A stretch of 7,575 nt of DNA, from assembly GCA_036338025.1 (NCBI GenBank), contig JAYZDB010000267.1:1-7575 (forward strand), given 5' to 3'. Positions 1 to 7,114 of the stretch are shown here, one piece after another; position 1 is the first letter of the stretch, and each line of letters starts with the position of its first letter. Under the pieces are notes generated by a model that saw nothing but the letters and a program-made list of their open reading frames with translations, searched no databases and was not told where the DNA came from. Origin of the DNA: JAYZDB01 sp036338025 (GTDB lineage: Bacteria > Planctomycetota > UBA1135 > UBA2386). Both the position numbers and the translations under genes were made by a program.

Positions 1-2
1 GG

Positions 3-902
3 ACCAACCCGAATGCGGGCACTTATCAGGATTACGGGTTGGGCTGTCCCGGCAGCGGCAAGTCCTCTACCGGCTGCGGTTCGAACAACGGCAGAGCGTC
101 CGGATCTCGCAACCTCGGCCAGAACTCGAACACCTTCGCCCTCGGTGTACCAGCTCCGACTGGCCAGACCACGGTCACGGGATTCGAGTTGTTCACCCGG
201 GGAACTGCAGGGGCGCTGACAATCGCGACGCAGATCTACCTCGCGAACGCCGCTGGCCAACCGACCGGAAACCCCGTACGGACCGGCACCTTGCAAATCT
301 CGTCCACCCTGGATTGGCACAAAACGACCTTTGCGACGCCACTTATCATCAATGCGGGACAGAAGTTCTTCTTGTCCTACACGTCGGCAGCGGGTCGGAT
401 GCTGTTCCCGATGTCGTCGAGCGGTGTCTTTGGTGAGCACTACTGGCACTCCCCCACTTCTACGGGGTGGAGAGGGCCATTCCGCACCGCGTTATGGGCC
501 TGGCGCGTGAACTGCGCGACCGGCACCGGTGCGCTCCCGGTCCTGACCAACAACGGTGTGCCCGAGATCGGCCAGAGCTTCGCGCTCGAGTTGTCGTCCG
601 CCAAGCCGAGTGCAGCTGCACTACTACTCATAGGTGCGTCGGATACACAATGGGGCACCATTCCCCTGCCCCTGAACCTCGGCTTCTTGGGCGCTCCCAA
701 ATGTGATCTCCTGAGTTCAGGCGAGGTCATCATCGGCTCGACAACGAGCACAACCGGCACGAACCAGCAGACTTTCAACGTGCCGAACACCACCGGACTC
801 ATCGGAGTGACTTTCTTCAACCAATTCGTGATTGAAGACAGCAAGAACGCCTTCGGCCTGGTGTTCAGCAACGGCGGCAAGGGCAAGGTCGGCAAGCAAT
901 AG
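3..902 (+). CDS. Secreted modular protein of a Planctomycetota-type family, 5' partial
   Basis: The reading frame is open to the left edge, so the gene starts upstream. A TTG at 39 falls inside a conserved 'YGLGCPGSG' segment (visible residues 11-19) and is not the start. Three parts are visible. First is the Cys/Gly-rich segment, with Cys 15 and 25. Next comes a beta-rich domain at about 42-171, with Thr/Gly-rich strands, a 'WHSP' turn and 'AWRVNC', which resembles a jelly-roll-like carbohydrate- or surface-binding fold. Last is a module at about 178-299 with 'GVPEIGQSF', 'LLLIGASDTQWGTIPLPL', 'LGFLGAPKC', 'TFFNQF' and 'GLVFSNGG', ending in a basic GKGKVGKQ tail. From memory, this last module recurs at the C-terminus of many secreted proteins in Planctomycetota. 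Composition (many G/S/T/N, few charges, no membrane helix) fits an extracellular protein. Its molecular function is unknown. A strong hairpin follows the stop codon by 14 bases, so it probably ends its own transcript. The family call rests on recalled motifs, not on a search. Confidence 0.75.
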   Translation, partial: TNPNAGTYQDYGLGCPGSGKSSTGCGSNNGRASGSRNLGQNSNTFALGVPAPTGQTTVTGFELFTRGTAGALTIATQIYLANAAGQPTGNPVRTGTLQISSTLDWHKTTFATPLIINAGQKFFLSYTSAAGRMLFPMSSSGVFGEHYWHSPTSTGWRGPFRTALWAWRVNCATGTGALPVLTNNGVPEIGQSFALELSSAKPSAAALLLIGASDTQWGTIPLPLNLGFLGAPKCDLLSSGEVIIGSTTSTTGTNQQTFNVPNTTGLIGVTFFNQFVIEDSKNAFGLVFSNGGKGKVGKQ

Positions 903-916
903 CCCCGATCAAGACA

Positions 917-952
917 ACCGCCCATTCGCCGAGCGGTCGGTGGATGGGCGGT
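917..952 (+). terminator. Strong hairpin, probable 3' end of the upstream transcript
   Basis: Bases 917-932 pair with 937-952 over 16 consecutive positions, 14 Watson-Crick and two G-T wobbles (926:943 and 928:941), around a four-base GCGG loop. It begins 14 bases after the stop codon of the secreted-protein gene and ends about 50 bases before the glycosyltransferase start. No T-run follows on the + strand (GGCATGTACG), so it is not a classic intrinsic terminator. It could be a U-less terminator or an mRNA 3'-end stabilising stem. Read on the minus strand, a moderately T-rich TTGTCTTGAT follows it. The structure is seen directly; the role is inferred. Confidence 0.6.
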
Positions 953-1001
953 GGCATGTACGGACGTGTGTTACCGCTGGTCGTTGCGCTAGAGTGCGCA
1001 T

Positions 1002-2549
1002 GTGGAACCCGCAGCCGCCGATCGAAATGCACCCACACTGGGACTCGGAGCCTGGGGGATTCTGTTCTGCCTCGGCACGCTGCTCCTGCGCCTCCCCGGA
1101 ATGACCGAGAGCCTCTGGTTCGACGAGACCTGGCGCACATCCGCCCGTCTCAACCCCGAGCACGCCTTCGACGTCCTGATCCGCGACGTCCACAATCCTC
1201 TCTACAACGGTTTCATGTACCTATGGATCCGCGTCGCCGGGGAATCGGAGTGGGTTCTCCGTCTGCCCTCGCTGCTGGCCGGCTACCTGTCCGTGTTGCT
1301 CTTCTGCCGCTGGCTCGCCCGCATCCATAGCCCGCGCCTTGCGCGCTGGACCGGTGCCTGGCTACTGCTGGCCCCGGCGCACCTGTGGTACTCCACCGAG
1401 GCCAAGAACAACATGTTCACTGTGCTCTTTAGCGTGATCATCCTGACAGCCTTCTGGCGACTGGCCGAGGGTCGGCGGCGGCGCGTCACGATGTTCGCCG
1501 GCCTGGCCACGGCCCTGGCGATCCTGAATGACTTCGCCACACTCACGCTCCTGATCCCGGCGGCGGTCTGTGTGGTCACCGATCGATGTGGTCGGCCGCT
1601 TGCGCACCGACTGCGCTCCGTCGGCGCGGCACTCGGCATCGGTTTCGCACTCACGGCTCCGCTGCTTGTCTACAAGGTCCTGCACCTTGACTCCCTCGCC
1701 CGCAGCTACGCCCGCCATCTGGACCTGCGCGAGCTCTTCTTGCTGTTAGTCAACTACTTTCCCTCCGGCAACGCCTTGATCCCAATCTCACCCGACCAGC
1801 CGGAACTCGCCTTCGAGGGTAGTCGCCTGATCCTGATGATAACCACCGGCACCGTTTGCCTGGGCCTGATCACGGCGGGGATGGTCGCCGCACACCGACG
1901 GCGCGAGAGCGAAGTGACGCCGTCAGGCGATCGATCTCCAGCAAAGTGGCTCGCCCTGTCCCTGATCATCCCGCTGGTCGGCGTCTTCTGCGCCTCCGCC
2001 GCCCTGCACATGGTCTGGCCGGATCGCGGCCGCTACATCTACCAGGAACGCAACCTCCTGCCGCTCCTCTACCCGTATGCCGCCCTGATCTGTGCTGGCC
2101 TCCTCACCTTGCGTCGTCGGGCCCTGCGTCGGGGAGCGATGATCCTGGCCTTCTCCATTCCCCTGGTCGCTGACGGTCTGCTGCTCGGCCCGCATGACGG
2201 AGAATGGACCGTCTACAAGCCTACGCCCGACTGGCACGTGGCAGCAGCCTGGCTCAAGGACAACGTACCGACTGATCCTCCCCCGGTCGTACTGGCACGA
2301 TGTCCGTCCGACCCTCTGGCCTACTACCATTCTCCCCTGCACCGCGTGCACCTGGAATCCTGGCCTCCGTCAGCCGCACACCTGGCAGACCTGACCCAGC
2401 GCTTCGGTGTACAGGAGTTCTATCTCGTCTCCAATCGGTTCTGGTTCCCGATCGATGTAACGCAACTCACCAAAACGGCGCCGCAGTGGCAAGCCGTACC
2501 GATCCTGAAGGCCCGCGCCCTGCGCCTCTACCAACTCAAATCCAAGTAG
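1002..2549 (+). CDS. GT-C membrane glycosyltransferase, GT39/PMT_2 (ArnT-like) type
   Basis: Predicted 515-residue integral membrane enzyme that would move a sugar from a polyprenyl-phosphate donor to an acceptor on the outer face of the inner membrane. The first helix (about 14-32) is followed by 'SLWFDE', whose D41/E42 are the acidic pair typical of the first extracytoplasmic loop of GT-C enzymes. Then come 'HNPLYNGFMYLW' (64-75) and 'WVLRLPSLLAG' (84-94), matching the usual 'HPPLYY...LRLPS' pattern, and 'YSTEAKNN' (130-137), matching 'YSQEAR'. About ten further hydrophobic segments run to about 395, with 'RYIYQERNLLPLL' (344-356) resembling the late RY...LP motif. Residues 400-515 form a soluble C-terminal domain. 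The GTG at 1002 is the best start: an in-frame TAG lies at 990-992 and the next ATG (residue 34) would remove the first helix. No good Shine-Dalgarno is visible. It stands alone, so donor and acceptor cannot be inferred. The family is fairly sure; the substrate is unknown. Confidence 0.82.
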   Translation: MEPAAADRNAPTLGLGAWGILFCLGTLLLRLPGMTESLWFDETWRTSARLNPEHAFDVLIRDVHNPLYNGFMYLWIRVAGESEWVLRLPSLLAGYLSVLLFCRWLARIHSPRLARWTGAWLLLAPAHLWYSTEAKNNMFTVLFSVIILTAFWRLAEGRRRRVTMFAGLATALAILNDFATLTLLIPAAVCVVTDRCGRPLAHRLRSVGAALGIGFALTAPLLVYKVLHLDSLARSYARHLDLRELFLLLVNYFPSGNALIPISPDQPELAFEGSRLILMITTGTVCLGLITAGMVAAHRRRESEVTPSGDRSPAKWLALSLIIPLVGVFCASAALHMVWPDRGRYIYQERNLLPLLYPYAALICAGLLTLRRRALRRGAMILAFSIPLVADGLLLGPHDGEWTVYKPTPDWHVAAAWLKDNVPTDPPPVVLARCPSDPLAYYHSPLHRVHLESWPPSAAHLADLTQRFGVQEFYLVSNRFWFPIDVTQLTKTAPQWQAVPILKARALRLYQLKSK

Positions 2550-2578
2550 TAACCGGCCGGCGGAGGCGCTGATTCGTG

Positions 2579-2632
2579 GGGACCGTGAGATTCAGCCTGT
2601 TGGGTTTCTCGGTGGATCCGTCGCACGGTCCC
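2579..2632. terminator. Inverted repeat between convergent genes, possible bidirectional terminator
   Basis: GGGACCGTG at 2579-2587 and CACGGTCCC at 2624-2632 are a perfect 9-bp inverted repeat with a 36-base interior, which includes smaller self-complementary pieces such as GAGA/TCTC. It lies in the 120-base gap between the stop codons of the convergent glycosyltransferase and lipoprotein genes, where a shared terminator is expected. There is no T-run on either side and the loop is long, so the role is a guess. Confidence 0.3.
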
Positions 2633-2669
2633 ATGTCCACAACTCGGGACTCTTCCGTGTGGTCTAGCC

Positions 2670-4040
2670 TCAACGATCACCCCAGGGGATGAAGAAGATG
2701 TGCCCCCCCACCTTGTCCCCATTGCGCTCCCAATTGAACAGGCGCCACAAGAACGAAAATCCCGATCGCTTCTCTCCAGAATCCCAACTGATGAACGGAA
2801 AGAAGTCACGCCTCGTTTCGGTACCGCTGGTCTTTTGGCGGTACAGGTAATAGAGGAGGCTGAACTCAGATTTGTCACCTTCGGTTTCGTAGCTGATCGT
2901 GCCGAGCAAGCTACTCCACCGGTAACCGCCCTCTCCACCACGGTACTCGAACACCATGGGCGTCCCAATGTGCAACGCGGTGTCTCCGTTGTCGTGTTCC
3001 TTGTGGCCGTAGAGGCTCAGCCAGTCGAGCACAGCCTCGTAACCGCCGTCCTTGGTGCGATGCGAAAACAACGGCAGCAACCGCAAAGCAACCGTGCCAT
3101 CCTTCCCGGCGTGCCGGAACAAGCCCGCTATGGCGCTGGTCTCCGTCATGGTCTTTTCGCCCTTCTCGTCTCGGGAGACTCTGTGGTCGAAGATCGGCCA
3201 CGAACCCCACTCGGTGTGCCTATCGTTCCCGGTGGTCCATTCGCTGTTCCAAAACAAGGGCCAGAGCACAGCCGTGGACTCGGACTCCCCCTCACGGTCA
3301 TAGTGAAAGACCGGTCCCAAGACGTTGACGAAAGACGTCTCCCCATTTTTGTCCCAGCCGCGTCCACCCAGCAAGCTGAGCAACATCCCCGACCCATCCT
3401 CCGCCTCGCCAAATCCGAACAAGGGGAACGCAACCGCGAAGTTCATTTCGTCGTCATCGTCGTAGCCCCAAAACATCGGGCCGATGTTGTTGAATCCATG
3501 ACCGAAGTCGACGATTGGAAACAAGCCGTAGGAAGAGATGCTCTTCGAACCGTCCCCGCTCGTCTCGGACCCCCACCAAACTGGTCCGATGTGGCTGAAC
3601 TCTTCGCTCCAGGCAGCAAGCGGGAACAGCCCGGCACCCGTCAGCTTGTTCTCATCCTCACGGTTCCACCACACCGGGCCGACATAGCTGAAGTCTCCGA
3701 AACCGATTACTGGAAAGACGCCGTAGCTTTCATCCATGCGGTACGCCAACAAGACGTTCCAATCCCCCGTTTCCGTGTTCCACCTCGACAGCGGCCACAG
3801 CACCTCCCAGTCCCCTTCGTCCCGTGTTACCAGGGGACGCAGCGCAAAACCGCGCTCGTCATCATCGAACACCGGCCACAAGACCGCGATCTTGTCACCG
3901 CTCTGGTAGTAGATGGGCCAAACGTTCACCCGGCCTGCACCGGTCTCGACACCACTGAGCGGAGAATTTCGAACTAGCCGCTCGATGGACTTGCAGCCCA
4001 CACAAATCAGGCAGAGCACAAGGCTCAAGAAAGCACGCAT
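2670..4040 (-). CDS. Predicted lipoprotein with repeated aromatic W/F-P motifs, function unknown
   Basis: A 456-residue protein. The ATG at 4040 is preferred over a TTG one codon upstream. It has a Shine-Dalgarno-like GGGGGTGA about 6 bases before it, and the protein then begins MRAFLSLVL. A short hydrophobic signal ends in 'ICVGC', so Cys16 is a likely lipidation site, although Cys rather than Leu sits at -3 of the lipobox. The mature part is rich in short aromatic strands separated by acidic turns. 'LWPxF'-like units occur near 40, 54, 81, 259, 280, 321, 413 and 431. A longer unit, YG(L/V)FP-(x)n-F-(x)n-IGPVWW, repeats at about 107-125, 137-156 and 172-191, with degenerate copies after. This suggests a beta-repeat structure at the cell surface or outer membrane. 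I recall similarly patterned uncharacterised proteins in Myxococcota and Planctomycetota, but know of no function. It is divergent from the M1 peptidase gene and convergent with the glycosyltransferase gene, so it is probably transcribed alone. Confidence 0.8.
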   Translation of the reverse strand: MRAFLSLVLCLICVGCKSIERLVRNSPLSGVETGAGRVNVWPIYYQSGDKIAVLWPVFDDDERGFALRPLVTRDEGDWEVLWPLSRWNTETGDWNVLLAYRMDESYGVFPVIGFGDFSYVGPVWWNREDENKLTGAGLFPLAAWSEEFSHIGPVWWGSETSGDGSKSISSYGLFPIVDFGHGFNNIGPMFWGYDDDDEMNFAVAFPLFGFGEAEDGSGMLLSLLGGRGWDKNGETSFVNVLGPVFHYDREGESESTAVLWPLFWNSEWTTGNDRHTEWGSWPIFDHRVSRDEKGEKTMTETSAIAGLFRHAGKDGTVALRLLPLFSHRTKDGGYEAVLDWLSLYGHKEHDNGDTALHIGTPMVFEYRGGEGGYRWSSLLGTISYETEGDKSEFSLLYYLYRQKTSGTETRRDFFPFISWDSGEKRSGFSFLWRLFNWERNGDKVGGHIFFIPWGDR

Positions 4041-4244
4041 CAAAGGTCACCCCCGGAAAATCCACTACTCAGCCCGGCGACTGTTTGCCCCACATTCTAG
4101 TGGTCTGCATCCGTTTACTAGCGAAGAAAGCGCCCTGCCCGTCCATCCGCCACACGCTGAACTACGCCAAGATTCTTCGACCCCAGCTCAAGACACTCGC
4201 TGAAAGGTATCCGAGACCGCCGTGCCGTTGGCTAGCATCTGCCC
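4041..4244. promoter_or_regulatory. Divergent intergenic region expected to hold two promoters
   Basis: This 204-base gap separates the start of the minus-strand lipoprotein gene from the start of the + strand aminopeptidase operon, so both promoters should lie here. On the minus strand a TAGAAT (complement of 4094-4099), about 53 bases before the ATG, resembles a -10 box, but no convincing -35 lies at the proper spacing. On the + strand TAGCAT (4233-4238) is the only weak -10-like match, and it sits almost on the start codon. No operator-like inverted repeat was recognised. The placement follows from gene orientation, not from clear promoter motifs. Confidence 0.45.
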
Positions 4245-6881
4245 ATGTCCTCAGTTGGATCCCCCTACGCCACGGGCCTCAGTTGCCTGCTCCTCGGCGC
4301 CTGTGCCTTGCACACAAACTCTCTGGGTCCAGTTGTGACGCCGGCCGGATTCACCGACCCGGACATGGGAATCGGCCGTAGCCTCGCTGAGACCCGCGCC
4401 AACAACGTCAGCAAAGTCCGCTACCAACTTCGCTTTCAGATCGCCAAGGGCATGGCCGCAGTACGAGGTCAAGTTACAGCCCGGTTCACACTGAAGTCCG
4501 CGCAGCCCATCGTCCTCGATTGGGATGGGCCACCGCTTTCTGACGTCGCGCTCAACGGCGAATCCGCCAATGCCCGAAAAGTCGCCAACCACCTGGTGTT
4601 TAGCGGTGGGGTGGCGGGTGAAAACTCGATCCGTGCGACCTTCACCTCGAAGGTCGCTCCGACCGGCACACCGCTGACCGTCTACCGAGACAAGACCGAT
4701 GGCGCCGAGTACTACTACACCCTGGTGGTCCCCGCCGATTGCCACCGATTGTTTCCCTGCTTCGACCAACCGGACCTCAAGGCCGTCTACTCGCTGAGTG
4801 TCGAGGCACCTAAGTCCTGGAAGGTCATCGCGAACGGTATGGGAGGAGTCTTCCACCCGGGCAAACCAAACGCCCCCGACAACCTCGTGCATGACTTCGT
4901 AAGCACCAAGCCCCTGTCGACGTATCTCTTCGCGTTTGCCGCTGGGCCATTCCAGGAACTCGAAGGCACCAGCCTCGAGATCGACGGCCGCTCGGGAGTC
5001 CCGCTGCATGCCTACGTCCGCAAGAGCAAGCTCGACAAACTCGAGACCAAGCTACTGTTCGAGATGCACCGCGACGCCGTCCGCTGGCTGGGCGACTACT
5101 TTGCATATCCATACCCCTTTCAAAAGCTCGACATGGTGCTGCTTCCGGGCTTCCCGTACGGAGGAATGGAGCACGCTGGTGCAATCTTCTACCGCGAATC
5201 CGCGTTGGTCTTCGAGCAAGCACCAACCGAAGGCGAACTATCCCGTCGCTCTACCCTGATCTACCACGAAGTGAGCCACCAGTGGTTTGGCAACCTCGTG
5301 ACGATGAAGTGGTTCGATGACCTGTGGCTGAAGGAGGGCTTTGCGACCTTCATGGGCTACACCCTGTTCGAGACCCTGGAACCGGGCAAACACGCCTGGC
5401 TTCGATTCCACCACCGGGTCAAGCCGCGCGCCTATGCCGTCGATGGCACGTCCGGCACGACACCGGTCTACCAGGAACTCGCCAATCTCGCGGATGCAAA
5501 GTCCGCGTACGGCCCGATCGTCTACAACAAGGCGCCCGCGATCATCCGGGAACTCAATCACCGCCTGGGGCCATCGACTTTTCAGCGCGGTTTGCAGCTA
5601 TTCCTGAAGGAGTATCAGTTCGCCAACGCTACCTGGCGCGATCTCGTGAAATCTCTGGAGACGGCATCCGAAGAGAGCGCCGCGCCTTGGTCAAATCGTT
5701 GGATCCTCGCCGCCGGCATGCCACGAGTTCGTGCGCGTTGGAGCAAGAGCGGCGACACGATCGCCTCGTTACACGTGCATCAAGAAAGCGTGCAGGGCGA
5801 TGCAGGCACCTGGCCTCTGCAACTCGAAGTGATGCTTCTCGATGCCGATGGCAGCCACCGCAAGACCAAGATCGTCGCCGATGACGCCAACACCAGACTG
5901 CCGGAGTTCGAAGGGCAGGCCGCTCCCGCCTGCGTATTGCTGAACCCTGGTGACATCGCCTACGGACAGTTTCTGCTCGACGAGACCAGCCAGGCCTGGC
6001 TGGTCGACCATGTCCAGGATATCCGCGATCCGCTGGTGCGGGCGGTCGCCATGAGCGCTCTTTATGAAACCGTTCGCGAAGCACAGCTGGATCCTGCCCG
6101 CTACGCCGACGCCGCCCTACGGCTCCTGGAAATCGAGACCGACGCCGGCACCCACGCGTGGTTGCTCAGCACTCTGAGCACAGCGCTGCGACGCTACATG
6201 CCCGCGACTCTCAGCGCTCCTCGATTGGCTAAGCTGAGTGGCGTTCTGCGTACGCAACTCGCCGGCAAGGTGGACGGGATCAAGACCCAAACCCTGCGAG
6301 CCCTGATGCGCATGTGTGCCGATCCGCAAGCCATGGCAATCTGTGAATCGGCAGCTCAAGCCAGGGCCCCGGCCAAGGGAATGATCATAGGCAAACGCGA
6401 TCGGTTCCTCGCCGCCACCGCCCTGGTCGGGGCCGGTCGTGGTCAAAAGGTCCTGGATCAAGTCGTAGCAGCCTTCGGAGACGAGGACGTGGCCCGAGAG
6501 GCCTTCATCGCAGCAGCCGCCAGTCCATCTGCCAAAGCAGAATACTTCGCTGCCTACTCGAAGCTCGACGATCCACCAGAACAGTGGATGAGCTCGAGCC
6601 TGGGCAACTTCCACTGGCCCGGACAACACAAATCGACCCTGCCCTTCCTCAGGCCGGCTCTTGACCGGGTCGAGTGGGTCAAAAAGAACCGCAAGATCTT
6701 CTTCATGCCCGCGTGGATCGATGCTTTCGTGAATGGTCACAGCTCACAAGATGCGCTGGATATCGTCCGAGAGTTCTTGGCTGAGCGCCACGATGACCTG
6801 AGCATTGATATCCGTCGCAAGATCCTCCAGAGCCTGGACCACCTTCAACGCAGTGTAGAAATCAAGAAACGATGGAACTGA
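4245..6881 (+). CDS. M1-family zinc aminopeptidase, predicted lipoprotein
   Basis: An 878-residue metallopeptidase that should remove N-terminal residues from peptides. Zinc ligands and catalytic residues are in place: HEVSH with H341, E342 and H345, then E364 in 'LKEGFATF', giving the HEXXH-X18-E pattern. The exopeptidase motif is GGMEH (306-310), with E309 as the expected binder of the substrate amino group. Y427 in 'IVYNKAPAII' fits the catalytic Tyr. Domains in order: N-terminal beta domain (about 55-245, with 'FPCFDQP' at 170-176), thermolysin-like catalytic domain (about 246-475), beta-sandwich (about 485-590), and a helical C-terminal domain (about 595-878). That is the complete four-domain M1 length. 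The N-terminus carries 'LLLGAC', so Cys20 fits a lipobox and points to the periplasmic or outer face, but the n-region before it lacks Lys or Arg. The start is bounded by an in-frame TAG at 4233-4235, and no Shine-Dalgarno is evident. It is the first gene of an overlapping operon with a LapA-domain protein and an M17-like peptidase. Confidence 0.93.
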   Translation: MSSVGSPYATGLSCLLLGACALHTNSLGPVVTPAGFTDPDMGIGRSLAETRANNVSKVRYQLRFQIAKGMAAVRGQVTARFTLKSAQPIVLDWDGPPLSDVALNGESANARKVANHLVFSGGVAGENSIRATFTSKVAPTGTPLTVYRDKTDGAEYYYTLVVPADCHRLFPCFDQPDLKAVYSLSVEAPKSWKVIANGMGGVFHPGKPNAPDNLVHDFVSTKPLSTYLFAFAAGPFQELEGTSLEIDGRSGVPLHAYVRKSKLDKLETKLLFEMHRDAVRWLGDYFAYPYPFQKLDMVLLPGFPYGGMEHAGAIFYRESALVFEQAPTEGELSRRSTLIYHEVSHQWFGNLVTMKWFDDLWLKEGFATFMGYTLFETLEPGKHAWLRFHHRVKPRAYAVDGTSGTTPVYQELANLADAKSAYGPIVYNKAPAIIRELNHRLGPSTFQRGLQLFLKEYQFANATWRDLVKSLETASEESAAPWSNRWILAAGMPRVRARWSKSGDTIASLHVHQESVQGDAGTWPLQLEVMLLDADGSHRKTKIVADDANTRLPEFEGQAAPACVLLNPGDIAYGQFLLDETSQAWLVDHVQDIRDPLVRAVAMSALYETVREAQLDPARYADAALRLLEIETDAGTHAWLLSTLSTALRRYMPATLSAPRLAKLSGVLRTQLAGKVDGIKTQTLRALMRMCADPQAMAICESAAQARAPAKGMIIGKRDRFLAATALVGAGRGQKVLDQVVAAFGDEDVAREAFIAAAASPSAKAEYFAAYSKLDDPPEQWMSSSLGNFHWPGQHKSTLPFLRPALDRVEWVKKNRKIFFMPAWIDAFVNGHSSQDALDIVREFLAERHDDLSIDIRRKILQSLDHLQRSVEIKKRWN

Positions 6882-7114
6882 GAAAGCTCAAACGAATCGG
6901 CATCATCATCCTGCTGCTGCTGCTCCTCCTGTTCGTGTTCAGCAACCTCCAACCAATCGAGATCCAGTTGTTGTTCTGGCGCCCGACCATGCCCCTGGCC
7001 CTGTTGATCTTCCTGACCGCGTTGATTGGGTTCGTAATCGGGATGTTTGTTGCCTTGAACGTGGGCAAGGGCAATAAGACCGCCCCAACCTCAACCCCCG
7101 TAGACCCATCGTGA
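6872..7114 (+). CDS. Small two-helix membrane protein with LapA domain (DUF1049 type)
   Basis: An 80-residue protein. A basic start (MELRKLKR) precedes a very Leu-rich helix (9-23), then the hallmark segment 'FSNLQPIEIQLLFW' (23-36), a second helix (about 41-62), and a polar Thr/Pro-rich tail. This order matches LapA-domain proteins (PF06305), whose relatives in Enterobacteria act in assembly or regulation of lipopolysaccharide synthesis. Whether that role holds here is unknown, since no LPS gene is in view apart from an unrelated-looking glycosyltransferase 4 kb away. The ATG lies inside the last codons of the M1 gene (10-base overlap), and the stop TGA overlaps the GTG start of the next gene, so translation is probably coupled in both directions along the operon. 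Codons 11-20 contain ATC x3 and CTG x4 runs, a short simple repeat inside the first helix. Confidence 0.85.
   Translation: MELRKLKRIGIIILLLLLLLFVFSNLQPIEIQLLFWRPTMPLALLIFLTALIGFVIGMFVALNVGKGNKTAPTSTPVDPS

Noticed and set aside
42..65. A Walker A-like string, GCPGSGKS, near the start of the first gene
   Set aside because: It is the 'YGxGCPGSG' segment of a secreted family, in a Cys/Gly/Ser-rich context, with no Walker B or NTPase fold around it. The match is by chance.
2700..3977. A 425-codon open frame on the + strand opposite the lipoprotein gene
   Set aside because: It lacks a signal, hydrophobic core or recognisable motif, while the minus-strand frame has a signal peptide, a Shine-Dalgarno-like site and clear internal repeats. 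Long antisense frames are common in GC-rich genes.
4094..4099. TAGAAT on the minus strand as a -10 box for the lipoprotein gene
   Set aside because: No -35 element lies at a suitable spacing, and promoter rules for this lineage are not known to me, so I did not list it as a separate site.
4085..4381. A + strand frame across the divergent gap and the start of the M1 gene
   Set aside because: It overlaps the M1 N-terminus in another frame, and its product is Arg/Pro-rich without domain features.
4251..5009. A 252-codon open frame on the minus strand within the M1 gene
   Set aside because: It lies fully opposite a well-supported peptidase domain and shows no family features, so it is an antisense shadow.
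6117..6740. A 207-codon open frame on the minus strand within the M1 C-terminal domain
   Set aside because: It is opposite a helical domain expected in M1 enzymes and has no motif or start signal of its own.
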